Assembly: GCA_009695405.1 (NCBI GenBank)
Contig: SIAZ01000085.1
Location: forward strand, 1 to 13,286
DNA: 13,286 nt
Direction of reading: 5' to 3'
Origin: Pedosphaera sp.
GTDB lineage: Bacteria; Verrucomicrobiota; Verrucomicrobiia; Limisphaerales; UBA9464
A program made the position numbers and the translations under genes. The notes beneath the pieces were generated by a model, which was not told the origin of the DNA, made no database searches, and saw only the letters and a list, made by a program, of their open reading frames with translations. Below are positions 1-7,997 of this stretch, piece by piece (the first letter of the stretch is position 1; each line of letters opens with the position of its first letter).

Positions 1-338
1 GTAAAAACACCACTGCTCCGACTCAGCCAAACCCATTCGCCCCGCAAGGGCGGTGCGACTTCCAGCGGCACGCGCACGCCGGGATGGTCTAGTTCCTCGG
101 ACGCAGCAACCGCCTCGTCGAAGCGCAGTTCGAAGGTGGTGTTCGCCTGCAACTCCGTCGTGCTCAGGAGCAGTTGCACGCCCTGAGCAACGTCCGCTCT
201 TGGGCCACGCCAAGCCCAACCCAAGAGCGTCAAGAACAGTGTCACGCTGAAGAGGGCGAAAAGGATGGCCAACCCCGATCGGTGGCGAGGCGTAGTGGTG
301 GCTAGGTCTGGGTCAGACTCCTTTGCTGTGCCGCTCAT
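1..338 (-). CDS. Membrane-anchored protein, probably alpha-2-macroglobulin-like, N-terminal part only
   Basis: The first 112 codons of a gene that runs off the left edge are visible, starting at the ATG at 338. Residues 1-20 are polar. Residues 21-43 are one strongly hydrophobic segment, a signal anchor or uncleaved signal. From about residue 66 a beta-rich extracytoplasmic part begins with TTFELRFDEAV, and GEWVWLSRSSGVF ends the visible part. That layout resembles the N-terminal domain of bacterial alpha-2-macroglobulins, very large periplasmic proteins thought to trap proteases. The defining thioester and macroglobulin domains would lie outside the window, so the family call rests on short motifs. 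No clear Shine-Dalgarno precedes the ATG. The gene lies 396 bases downstream of the DUF1501 gene on the same strand, with a terminator-like hairpin between them, so it probably has its own promoter. An unrelated single-pass secreted protein is the alternative. Confidence 0.55.
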   Translation of the reverse strand, partial: MSGTAKESDPDLATTTPRHRSGLAILFALFSVTLFLTLLGWAWRGPRADVAQGVQLLLSTTELQANTTFELRFDEAVAASEELDHPGVRVPLEVAPPLRGEWVWLSRSSGVF

Positions 339-733
339 GTGTCAGATCAGGGATACGAAAAATTATGTTGTTGACGCTCAGACGCGAAACCGACCCGGCT
401 CACGCGTCGGGAATAACCGTCCGATTGCTGAGAATCGACGTGCATAGAAAACCACCTCTTATTCTCCACCTCAAAGCAAATTACTATCGGTTTCGCTTGG
501 AATTGATCCCACGCTCAAATCTGAAACCCGAAATCAAAAGGAGATTCGATTGATTCCCAGATATTTCCCCGCCGATCTCCCACTAAAGACGAGCACCTTC
601 GACGCCATGTTGATGCTGGGCGGACTCGAACACACCCCTCCAACCAATTCAAAAGCGTCTCTTCATCCTGCCACAGAGCCCAACCCAAAGCTGCCCCCTT
701 GGGCAGCTGTTAGGCGGGTATCATCAAAGTAAA
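339..733. other. Non-coding stretch between the partial gene and the DUF1501 gene
   Basis: These 395 bases hold no convincing gene. The part next to 338 should contain the promoter of the partial minus-strand gene, but no clear -35/-10 pair is visible. The part near 733 contains a perfect hairpin, annotated separately. The minus strand stays open from 709 to a TGA at 515-517, about 64 codons, without an ATG. The short plus-strand frames have no ribosome binding sites and low-complexity, arginine- or proline-rich translations. No tRNA can be folded here. Confidence 0.6.
689..708 (-). terminator. Perfect 8-bp hairpin after the DUF1501 gene
   Basis: AGCTGCCC and GGGCAGCT form a perfect 8-bp inverted repeat around a 4-base loop. 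It sits 25 bases past the DUF1501 stop codon. Read on the minus strand, the stem is followed by TTTGGGTTGGG, a weak and interrupted T-tract. It is a plausible Rho-independent terminator for the DUF1549-DUF1501 operon. The imperfect tail leaves open an mRNA-stabilising hairpin or part of a dispersed repeat. Confidence 0.5.
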
Positions 734-2203
734 TTAGGCCAAAATCGGCCTCACTACCTGACCGTGTACATCGGTCAAACGACGTTTCACTCCATTGTGA
801 TAAAAAGTTAATTTCTCGTGATCAATGCCCAGTAAATGAAGAATCGTCGCGTGAAAATCTGGAACGGTTACGGTGTTCTCGCCCACTGCATAACCAATCT
901 CGTCTGAGGCCCCGTAACGATAGCCCGGCTTCACCCCAGCCCCACCCATAAAGCAAGTAAAAGCGGTCGGATGATGATCCCGCCCTGAAGCCCCTACACC
1001 TTGAGTGGCCGGCCCACGCCCAAACTCGGTTGACCAAACAAAGAGTGTGTCTTCAAACATCCCTCGCTGTTTTAAATCCTGAATCAGTGCGGCAACAGGC
1101 TTATCCATGGTCGCTGCTTGAGTATCGTGATTTTCTCGTAGATTTTCGTGACCATCCCAATTGATCCGCGGGCTCCCAAATGCACCCCCATTGATAATCT
1201 GAACAAAACGAACTCCTCGCTCGAGGAGTCGTCGCGCCATCAGACAATTCTTCCCGAAACCTTTATTTGCCTCCTCATTGATTCCGTACATCCGTTGGGT
1301 CGATTCCGACTCTGCTTCCAAACGAGTGGCCTCAGGAATACTCGACTGCATTCGCGCCGCCAGTTCGTAGGAACGCAACCGAGCAGCAAACGCTTGATCA
1401 CCAGGACTCGAGGCCGCAAATTCCTGATTCATCGATTTCAAAAATCGCATATCGGCGTCACGATCCGACACACTGATAGTGCTTGGCAAACGCAGATCAG
1501 CCACCGGTTCAGTCGATTGAGTTCGAAAGGGAACGCCTTGATGATTCGCCGGCAGAAAACCAGATGTCCAATTGATCGACCCGCCTGCCGGCAACCCGCG
1601 CGGATCTGGCAACACCACGAAAGCCGGTAGATTTTCATTTTCGGTGCCTAATCCATAACTTAACCAAGCGCCCATACAGGGGAAGCCATTCAGGGTGAAC
1701 CCACTATTCATCTGAAAGGTGGCCGGTGTGTGATTGTTACTCTTGGCGTACATCGAATGAATGAAACAGAGGTCATCCACACACCCTGCCAAATGGGGCA
1801 ACAAATCACTCACCCAAGCACCGCTCTGGCCCCGCTGACGAAACGGATAAAGACTCTTCATCAACATGCCCGGTTGACCAAAGAAACCAAGGTTCTCCCC
1901 ACGCCCCACCATCGCCTTACCGTGCATTCGCTCCAGTTCAGGTTTATGATCGAAGGTGTCGAGATGACTCACTCCCCCACAGCAAAACACTTGAACCACA
2001 CGTTTCGCCTTACCCGCAAACAAGGGTACTCGAAGTGACCCGTTTGCTGAATCGACCGATGCTACTCCCGCCTCACGACTCATCAACCAAGCCAATGCTA
2101 CACTCCCTAACCCGCCAACCGAACTCGACAGGAAGTTTCGTCGAGAAAGATCGGTGGCCGATGAAGAGGAATTTATTGCGAAATTAAATCGGTTACTGGA
2201 CAT
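734..2203 (-). CDS. DUF1501 family protein with Tat-type signal
   Basis: A 489-residue secreted protein of the DUF1501 family, which has an alkaline-phosphatase/sulfatase-like fold. Its biochemical role is not established. A twin-arginine motif, LSRRNFLSS, at about residues 19-27 is followed by a hydrophobic stretch, so Tat export is likely. Family landmarks are AKRVVQVFCCGGVSHLDTFD (about 66-85), EFGR (about 393-396), GRDHHP (about 407-412), the FHATILHLLG block and the terminal LTDVHGQVV. Length is normal. The start at 2203 was chosen over an upstream GTG/TTG-type extension because it places the Tat signal at the N-terminus and has GGAG nearby. This ATG lies inside the last codons of the upstream DUF1549/DUF1553 gene (11-base overlap), which suggests translational coupling. 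The two genes are a standard pair in Planctomycetota and Verrucomicrobiota and probably act together outside the cytoplasm. Confidence 0.9.
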   Translation of the reverse strand: MSSNRFNFAINSSSSATDLSRRNFLSSSVGGLGSVALAWLMSREAGVASVDSANGSLRVPLFAGKAKRVVQVFCCGGVSHLDTFDHKPELERMHGKAMVGRGENLGFFGQPGMLMKSLYPFRQRGQSGAWVSDLLPHLAGCVDDLCFIHSMYAKSNNHTPATFQMNSGFTLNGFPCMGAWLSYGLGTENENLPAFVVLPDPRGLPAGGSINWTSGFLPANHQGVPFRTQSTEPVADLRLPSTISVSDRDADMRFLKSMNQEFAASSPGDQAFAARLRSYELAARMQSSIPEATRLEAESESTQRMYGINEEANKGFGKNCLMARRLLERGVRFVQIINGGAFGSPRINWDGHENLRENHDTQAATMDKPVAALIQDLKQRGMFEDTLFVWSTEFGRGPATQGVGASGRDHHPTAFTCFMGGAGVKPGYRYGASDEIGYAVGENTVTVPDFHATILHLLGIDHEKLTFYHNGVKRRLTDVHGQVVRPILA

Positions 2204-4940
2204 AAACAAACTCCGTTGAATTGAGCAGAACCCAGCAAACATGGACGAGTCCGCGTTCCCCTGCCGCAGATTGAGCGCGCACCAATTCCTGAGGAGAAGC
2301 CGGGTGCCCCAAGGCGAGCCTCCATGCCTTATCCACAGCCTGACTGACATTATTACCGGCCAACCGCAGGGATCGTTGAGCTAACCCCTCCGCCTGCCTC
2401 TGCACAAATGTCCCATTCATCAAGCCCAACGCCTGCAATGGCGTAGTGGTTACACCTCGACGTGGAGTCTTTACCGAAGGATCTGGGCAATCAAACGCCT
2501 CCAAAAGTGGTTCCTTCCCTGAACTAATGTTCATACGATAAACGGTTCGTCGATTATATTCAGGCTCTTCTTTGTCAAAAAGATGATAAAACGTCGCCCC
2601 ATATTGGGTGGTTGTAAAAGACCGAAAACTAGCTCCGCCCACTTGTAGATTAATCTGATCGCTAACTAGTAACATGGCATCGCGAACCGCCTCTGCCTCC
2701 AGTCGACGTGGGGGAAACCGCCACAATAGTTGCGCATCCGCATCCAAGGCCGCCGCCTCCGTGCGAAAAGCCGACGACTGACGGTAGGTGTCGGACAAAA
2801 GAATGATCCGGTGTAGCGCCTTGACACTCCATCCAGAGGCAATGAATTCCGATGCCAACCAATCCAAGAGTTCGGGATGGCTCGGCGCAACTCCACTCCT
2901 CCCGAAGTCACTGGGAGTTCCCACCAATCCTTGACCAAAATGATACTGCCAAACCCGATTCGCCATCACTCGTGCCGGCAGTGGATTGCTCGGATCTGCA
3001 AGCCATTCAGCAAATTTCAAACGCCGCATCCCCTCAGGAGCCTCCGCCTCAAGCCCAAATTCAGACGTTGCTGTCCGGATCGCAGACAATCCCGCCGGGC
3101 GCACTGGATCCCCGGGAGATTTGACGTCTCCACGCTTGAGGAGTCGGGTCACTGGCGGTTGCTGACGCGTTCCCGCATAGACGGTCGGAACCGACTGACT
3201 CTCCAACGCCACTCCTTCCCTCGAGCGAGCGACTTTTTCTAAGGCTGTTAACCGTTGTCGCCGCTGCCTGTCATCCAATTCTGCCAACAATTCCGACTGA
3301 GAAATGATCAGGCCACTGCCCGCCTTAAAGCTCTGCTCAACCTCCGCCACACTCAGTGCTCGGTCATGGAGAGATGCTTGTCGCACTGCTCCCGTCAACC
3401 ACACCCGCCCCGAGGTCGCATGCCGCCGGCCAAGAACGATCCTCGCCGATCCCGCTGGGAAGACCTTCAAGGGCACGCCGGGATCATAACTAGCCCCATA
3501 CGGTTTGCCATTCCTGTAAAGAGCAATGCGGTTGTCCGCCGAATAGACCGCAGCCATATGAACCCACCCTCCAACAACCGCATCTTCCAACGGCCCATCC
3601 ACATCACGCGTCCTCGCAAAACCTTCACTCCCCGCCATCCACTTGCGCCTCTGTCGCTCTCCAAAAACAAGCGCGTCAAAAACACCAGCCTCATTGCTCT
3701 CTAATGAAATAGCCGCCCCACCCTCTTGCTCCAAATCCAACAACGACACCCAAACTTCCAAGGTCTTCTCTCGAATCTCGCGCGGCAATGGACGCGTCTC
3801 AAAATAGGCACCCGCCACCGGCAACTGTAAGCGGTTATTCTCGACTTTAGCCCCCCCTTTCGCCTCTCCGGGCATCACCGTCGTCACCGCTCCGTCAAAG
3901 GTCCAATGAGCCATCGGAACAGGACCCGCTACCGAAACAACCGTCGAGACAGGGCGCTTCAAAGTGGCCCGCCTCAACCCTTCTGTTTCGATCCGACGAA
4001 TCACCGCTTCGGCCTCACTGACTTGCCTCTGCCAAGCCACTCGACGCGCGATACGTGACGCAGATTCCTCATCCCCTTCCACAGATCTTTCCCCATGTTT
4101 AACCCCATCAAACACCGCTTTAACTCGGTAATAATCTACGGTCGGAATAGGATCAAATTTGTGATCATGACACCGTGCGCAATTAACCGTCAGTCCTAGA
4201 AATGTCTGCCCAACCACACTCACCAGATCCTCCATTTCCTCCTCACGAGTAATAGCTTTTTGAGTGGCATTCGCTTGAGAATTTCCGGCCAGATCATACG
4301 GACCTGAAACTAACAGACTGGCTCCAATAATCCTTTCGCTCGTCACTGGCCGCATTACGTCCCCAGCAATCTGCTCACGCATAAAAAGGTCGTAGGGCTT
4401 ATCTTTGTTAAAACTATCAATGACATAATCTCGATAAGGCCACGCTGAACTCCGAAAATGGTCATATTCAAACCCCTGACTCTCAGTATACCGCACCACA
4501 TCCAACCAGTGCCTCGCCCATCGCTCCCCATAACGAGGTGATGCCAATAATCGATCCACACTCCGCTCATAACCTCGACTCGGCGACTCCTTCAAAAAGG
4601 CTTCAATCTCCTCGGTCGAAGGCGGTAAACCCGTCAAATCATAGCTAAGCCGCCGCATCAAAGTGGACGGCGATGCCGGCGGATTCAAAGTCAACCCTTT
4701 CGCTCTCAATCGTTCGCCTATTAACACATCAATCGGGTTGCCACACTGAGGAAGAATTGGCCTCTGAATCGGTCGATAGGCCCAATGCATCTCGTTCGCC
4801 CGCTTCGACTCCTCACCCACCACCGCTTCACCTACCACTACCCAACAAAAACAGATAATTGTTCGCCAAAACAAACGCCGAAGGCCACGCACACAATGAA
4901 GAAAGTCCGTGGCAATGGGGGGGAAGAGATGTGTTTGCAA
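2193..4940 (-). CDS. DUF1549-LamG-DUF1553 protein with a CxxCH motif
   Basis: A protein of up to 915 residues. DUF1549 covers about 65-275 and ends with CARCHDHKFDP; residues 254-258 are CARCH, a CxxCH sequence that could bind c-type haem. A LamG/concanavalin-like insert covers about 342-540 (HWTFDG, LEVWV, WVHMAAVY, IALYRNG). DUF1553 follows at about 639-890 (FAEWLADPSNPLPARVMANR, then TPRRGVTTTPLQALGLMN). The usual extra N-terminal PSCyt1 haem domain is absent. The start is uncertain. The longest frame uses TTG at 4940, just after an in-frame TAG. A GTG at 4892 would give a more normal signal peptide (MRGLRRLFWRTIICFCW). Neither has a strong Shine-Dalgarno. The 3' end overlaps the DUF1501 gene. 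The LamG insert suggests carbohydrate or surface binding outside the cell; the role is inferred. Confidence 0.9.
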   Translation of the reverse strand: MQTHLFPPIATDFLHCVRGLRRLFWRTIICFCWVVVGEAVVGEESKRANEMHWAYRPIQRPILPQCGNPIDVLIGERLRAKGLTLNPPASPSTLMRRLSYDLTGLPPSTEEIEAFLKESPSRGYERSVDRLLASPRYGERWARHWLDVVRYTESQGFEYDHFRSSAWPYRDYVIDSFNKDKPYDLFMREQIAGDVMRPVTSERIIGASLLVSGPYDLAGNSQANATQKAITREEEMEDLVSVVGQTFLGLTVNCARCHDHKFDPIPTVDYYRVKAVFDGVKHGERSVEGDEESASRIARRVAWQRQVSEAEAVIRRIETEGLRRATLKRPVSTVVSVAGPVPMAHWTFDGAVTTVMPGEAKGGAKVENNRLQLPVAGAYFETRPLPREIREKTLEVWVSLLDLEQEGGAAISLESNEAGVFDALVFGERQRRKWMAGSEGFARTRDVDGPLEDAVVGGWVHMAAVYSADNRIALYRNGKPYGASYDPGVPLKVFPAGSARIVLGRRHATSGRVWLTGAVRQASLHDRALSVAEVEQSFKAGSGLIISQSELLAELDDRQRRQRLTALEKVARSREGVALESQSVPTVYAGTRQQPPVTRLLKRGDVKSPGDPVRPAGLSAIRTATSEFGLEAEAPEGMRRLKFAEWLADPSNPLPARVMANRVWQYHFGQGLVGTPSDFGRSGVAPSHPELLDWLASEFIASGWSVKALHRIILLSDTYRQSSAFRTEAAALDADAQLLWRFPPRRLEAEAVRDAMLLVSDQINLQVGGASFRSFTTTQYGATFYHLFDKEEPEYNRRTVYRMNISSGKEPLLEAFDCPDPSVKTPRRGVTTTPLQALGLMNGTFVQRQAEGLAQRSLRLAGNNVSQAVDKAWRLALGHPASPQELVRAQSAAGERGLVHVCWVLLNSTEFVYVQ

Positions 4941-5312
4941 TGTGATTGTCTAATCTAGGGCTCAACCCTATTTTACCTAGAAAATATCTTTCCGAGCTGT
5001 AAAAATAATCAGGCTAAGAAGAAAAGTGGTTAATAATTCCAGTTGGTTTGTCAACAGGTTTCACACAGGTCTTCCACTTTCGCACCAGATATTATCAGAC
5101 GAAGGCGAACCAACTAAAAGGCGACAACTCAAGACACGTTTCATCGGCAAGGGAAGTTTCCCCATAAAAGGAACCAAAGAGGGACTCCTTCTGATTGTAA
5201 ACTTGATTGGATCTTGGTTGCCTCAGTTAGTGGTTAGTGCGGAATCAAATCAGGGCTAGAAACGGGCTGAATGAAGTGATGACCAAACGGTGCAACTCCT
5301 GTTGATTCACAG
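4941..5312. other. Non-coding stretch upstream of the DUF1549/DUF1553 gene
   Basis: These 372 bases lie between two minus-strand genes and hold no convincing gene. The 77-codon plus-strand frame at 5026-5259 has no ribosome binding site and no recognisable domain. A minus-strand TTGACA at 5049-5054 could be a -35 box, but no good -10 lies at the right distance. A small TAGGG/CCCTA hairpin (4956-4970) and a twofold GTTAGTG repeat (5226-5239) are the only other structures. The promoter of the DUF1549-DUF1501 pair is expected here. Confidence 0.55.
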
Positions 5313-6395
5313 TCAGCGATTATAAGCCGCAGCAGCGGACGCCGGAGGCAATTGGAGAGATGCACCTAGAAATATTTTCTTAACGCCCTCAACAACTACC
5401 CAATCGCCAGCAGTGAGGCCTGAAACTACTTCTGCCTTACCCGCTAATCGGATTCCTAAAATAATTGGTCTGAGAACAGCGTTTGTCTGCGGGCCAACAA
5501 CAAAAACAGAATATCTATCGCCATCCGATGAAAGGGCAGGCTCAGGGATGACTAAAGCTGATTCCTTCAAACGAATCGACAAATCCAACTTCACAAACAT
5601 ACCCGCTCGCAAGAGCCCTTCCGAATTGGCAACGCGTGCTTTCACTAGTGCTGTCCGCGTGCCGGAATCTAATTCTGGCGAAATAAAAGAAACCGTTCCG
5701 GTGAAGAGGGTCGAGGGGAACGCATCAACGCTAAACTGAATGGCTTGCCCTAAAACGATCTGACCAAGAAAACGCTCAGGTACAGTGACTTCCACTTTCA
5801 TCACCGAGAGATCAACTAGGGTAGTTAAAATCGTCGCCTTGGATATCACTTGCCCTGGGCTGACCTGCCGGGCTCCGATCGTGCCTGCAAATGGGGCGAA
5901 AATCTCGGTGTCTTTTAACATCCGACGTCGCAACTCAACCCCGCTCTGATTCACGTTAAAAGACGCCGATGTCTGATCAAAATCTTGCTGCGAAATCAGT
6001 TTGTCGCTGAGTAACTGCTTTGCCCGATCGAGGTTAGCCCGACTCAATTCGAGTGTCGCCTCCATCTCCCGTAATGAAGCGGCAAGCTTTGTCGTGTCGA
6101 GTGCAACTAGAAGAGTCCCCGCAGCCACATTTGCCCCTTCCTCAAAGCCAATCCGCTGGATCACTCCCTCTGCCTCGGATTTAACTTCGATCGATTCATT
6201 GGCAGCAAGGGTTCCCACCAAGGGTACCATCTCAGCGATGGCTTGGACTCTCGACTCGACGGCCACCACGCGAAAAACAGGCGGTCCACCGCCTGTGCCG
6301 CCTGAGAAAACCGACGCCGGTTTGCAACCCACAATAAATTCAGCCGCCAAAATAACGCCTGTAAGAGCGACTAGATTTGATAAATTAAACGACAT
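5313..6395 (-). CDS. RND-type efflux periplasmic adaptor lipoprotein (HlyD/MFP family)
   Basis: A 360-residue periplasmic adaptor that would link an inner-membrane pump to an outer-membrane channel. Residues 1-24 form a lipoprotein signal ending in the lipobox IVGC, so Cys24 is probably lipidated. The first half of a biotinyl/lipoyl domain is at about 68-100 (VKSEAEGVIQRIGFEEGANV). An alpha-hairpin, coiled-coil-like, covers about 104-163 (KLISQQDFDQT). The second lipoyl half begins with IFAPFAGTIGARQVSPGQV (about 165-183). A beta-barrel and membrane-proximal domain follow (GTVSFISPELDSGTRT, then LLRAGMFVKL). The ATG at 6395 was chosen over a GTG at 6422 because AAGG precedes it and it starts directly with the signal. 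In this family the pump gene normally follows at once, but here the next gene is unrelated. pgsA lies 163 bases upstream on the same strand. Confidence 0.9.
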   Translation of the reverse strand: MSFNLSNLVALTGVILAAEFIVGCKPASVFSGGTGGGPPVFRVVAVESRVQAIAEMVPLVGTLAANESIEVKSEAEGVIQRIGFEEGANVAAGTLLVALDTTKLAASLREMEATLELSRANLDRAKQLLSDKLISQQDFDQTSASFNVNQSGVELRRRMLKDTEIFAPFAGTIGARQVSPGQVISKATILTTLVDLSVMKVEVTVPERFLGQIVLGQAIQFSVDAFPSTLFTGTVSFISPELDSGTRTALVKARVANSEGLLRAGMFVKLDLSIRLKESALVIPEPALSSDGDRYSVFVVGPQTNAVLRPIILGIRLAGKAEVVSGLTAGDWVVVEGVKKIFLGASLQLPPASAAAAYNR

Positions 6396-6558
6396 CTCAA
6401 GCCTTAGAATTGATCGGCACATTAGAGCAGAAGCGAGGGTAAAGTCTACTACAACAGAAACAGAAGCTCTCTCGATTCCTGCTGTTCAATGACTGTCATC
6501 GACCGAAGCCAGAGTGCAGAGGTTTTTCGGCTACATTAACAGGAGCACAACCTGATCC

Positions 6559-7137
6559 TTACTGCCCCGGAGTCGGCCCCGACCGAGGACTCTCACTTAA
6601 CTGACGAATCGCGTCGCCCGCATAGGCAATGCCCGACCAAAGGGTCATAATACCGGCCACAACAGCGATCCAAAACTGAATCCAAACTGACAACCCCAGC
6701 AAAGCCCAGATCAACACAACCATTTGGACCACTGTGGATATCTTACCTGAAATACGCGGCCGAACGTTTACACTCCCACAGGTGGACTGAATCACACCCC
6801 ACCCAATCACCAACAAAACATCTCGGGTAAGAATAATCAATGGCAGCCAAATTGGTAATCGCTCCAGACGATTCTCAGGAAGTGCGAGGAGAACAATCCC
6901 AGAAACTAAAAGAAGTTTGTCTGCCAAGGGATCTAATACCCCGCCCAGTTCCGATTTCTGATGAAAACGACGTGCCACAAAACCATCCACACCATCCAGA
7001 ATCGCAACGACAGCAAATGTACCGAGACAAACCCAGCGTACCCAAAGAATACCGTCCTCGCGGAAACACAAAAAAGCGTAAACAAACACAGGAACCAAGA
7101 GGGTGCGAAAGAGGGTTATTTTATTGGCAGTGGTCAT
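6559..7137 (-). CDS. pgsA: CDP-diacylglycerol--glycerol-3-phosphate 3-phosphatidyltransferase
   Basis: A 192-residue membrane enzyme that transfers the phosphatidyl group from CDP-diacylglycerol to glycerol 3-phosphate, the committed step towards phosphatidylglycerol and cardiolipin. The CDP-alcohol phosphotransferase signature D-x2-DG-x2-AR-x8-G-x3-D-x3-D is complete: Asp48, Asp51-Gly52, Ala55-Arg56, Gly65, Asp69 and Asp73. Asp69 begins DPLADK. The opening NKITLFRTLLVP is typical of PgsA, and several hydrophobic segments follow. Length is normal. The ATG start has a weak GGGA upstream. The gene diverges from purN across about 200 bases. Another CDP-alcohol transferase, such as a cardiolipin or phosphatidylcholine-type enzyme, is possible but less likely given the N-terminus. 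Confidence 0.9.
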   Translation of the reverse strand: MTTANKITLFRTLLVPVFVYAFLCFREDGILWVRWVCLGTFAVVAILDGVDGFVARRFHQKSELGGVLDPLADKLLLVSGIVLLALPENRLERLPIWLPLIILTRDVLLVIGWGVIQSTCGSVNVRPRISGKISTVVQMVVLIWALLGLSVWIQFWIAVVAGIMTLWSGIAYAGDAIRQLSESPRSGPTPGQ

Positions 7138-7313
7138 TCAGTTCCCAAAACAAAGACAATGCGGTATTCACACAGGGCATCTTCATTTGTCCTGCATCGC
7201 ACCAAGAATAAAATAGAGCACACTGAAGTTGTTCGCAATCCTCCAAATCCTCCAACACAGATAAAACAGTGCACCGCCCTCCCTCGAAATCATCAAAGCG
7301 CAAGCTTGAGATC

Positions 7314-7332
7314 GACGTCGCCTCCTGACGTC
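7314..7332. repeat. GACGTC pair forming a 19-base inverted repeat ahead of purN
   Basis: Two copies of the palindrome GACGTC are separated by GCCTCCT. Together they can form a 6-bp stem with a 7-base loop, or two operator-like half-sites 13 bases apart. The repeat ends 8 bases before the purN GTG, in the region where a Shine-Dalgarno would be expected and none is visible. A regulatory role is inference only. Confidence 0.35.
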
Positions 7333-7340
7333 ATTGCCCT

Positions 7341-7964
7341 GTGAACGACGGTAAAATCTTTCGACTGGGTATTTTAGGGTCAGGCAAGGGATCCAATTTT
7401 GCCGCCATTGCCGACGCAATCGCCGCAGGATCTCTGCCAGCTACGGTGGCAGTGGTCATTAGCGATGTTCGAGACGCAGGTATTCTTGATCTCGCTCGCC
7501 AGAGGGGGATACCTACTCGATTTATCGAGCCTGGCCTCTTTCGCACAAAACTGGACGACACAGCCGAGTCAGCCTACGTCTCCGCCCTTAATGAAGCTCA
7601 GGTCGACTGTATTCTTCTTGCTGGCTTTATGCGGATTTTAAAAGGGGCTTTCCTTCGTGAATTTGACGGGCGCGTCGTTAATATTCACCCGTCGCTACTC
7701 CCTTCTTTCCCCGGACTTAACGCTTGGAAACAAGCTCTTAATTACGGCGTCAAGGTCACTGGTTGCACTGTCCATTTGGTCGATCAAGGCGTCGACACCG
7801 GGCCGATATTGGGCCAATCTGCGGTGCCAGTCCTCGACCGCGATACCCATGATTCCTTACACGCGCGTATTCAGGTCGCTGAACGCAAACTCTATCCCGA
7901 AATTGTCGCTCGTCTGGCCCGAAATGAAATCGAAGTGAAGGGACGAATGGCTCGAGATCGGTAA
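7341..7964 (+). CDS. purN: Phosphoribosylglycinamide formyltransferase (GART)
   Basis: A 207-residue cytoplasmic enzyme that formylates glycinamide ribonucleotide with 10-formyltetrahydrofolate, the third step of purine biosynthesis. The nucleotide-binding loop SGKGSNF is at residues 14-20. The catalytic residues are Asn114 and His116 in VVNIHPSLLPSFPG, and Asp152 in HLVDQGVDTGPIL, all at the expected spacing. LLAGFMRIL precedes the catalytic loop. The start is GTG; an in-frame TGA at 7326-7328 rules out an extension, and no Shine-Dalgarno is visible. The next gene begins 33 bases after the stop on the same strand, so cotranscription with the membrane genes is possible although the functions are unrelated. 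Confidence 0.95.
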   Translation: MNDGKIFRLGILGSGKGSNFAAIADAIAAGSLPATVAVVISDVRDAGILDLARQRGIPTRFIEPGLFRTKLDDTAESAYVSALNEAQVDCILLAGFMRILKGAFLREFDGRVVNIHPSLLPSFPGLNAWKQALNYGVKVTGCTVHLVDQGVDTGPILGQSAVPVLDRDTHDSLHARIQVAERKLYPEIVARLARNEIEVKGRMARDR

Positions 7965-7997
7965 CCTCGCCCAACAACCCAACTCTCTCGCACTCCT

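Noticed and set aside
610..640. A tRNA T-arm-like string, GGACTCGAAC, on the reverse strand
   Set aside because: The flanking bases do not pair as a T-stem and no anticodon or acceptor stem can be folded around it.
1148..1630. 160-codon plus-strand frame inside the DUF1501 gene
   Set aside because: It is antisense to a strongly conserved coding region and has no domain of its own.
3255..3704. 149-codon plus-strand frame inside the DUF1549/DUF1553 gene
   Set aside because: It is antisense to the LamG region; its composition is explained by the opposite frame.
5026..5054. TTGACA on the minus strand as a promoter for the DUF1549/DUF1553 gene
   Set aside because: No acceptable -10 box lies 16-18 bases away; the only AT-rich hexamer is 13 bases away.
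5026..5259. 77-codon plus-strand frame in the gap upstream of the DUF1549/DUF1553 gene
   Set aside because: No ribosome binding site, no recognisable domain, and it lies against the direction of both neighbours.
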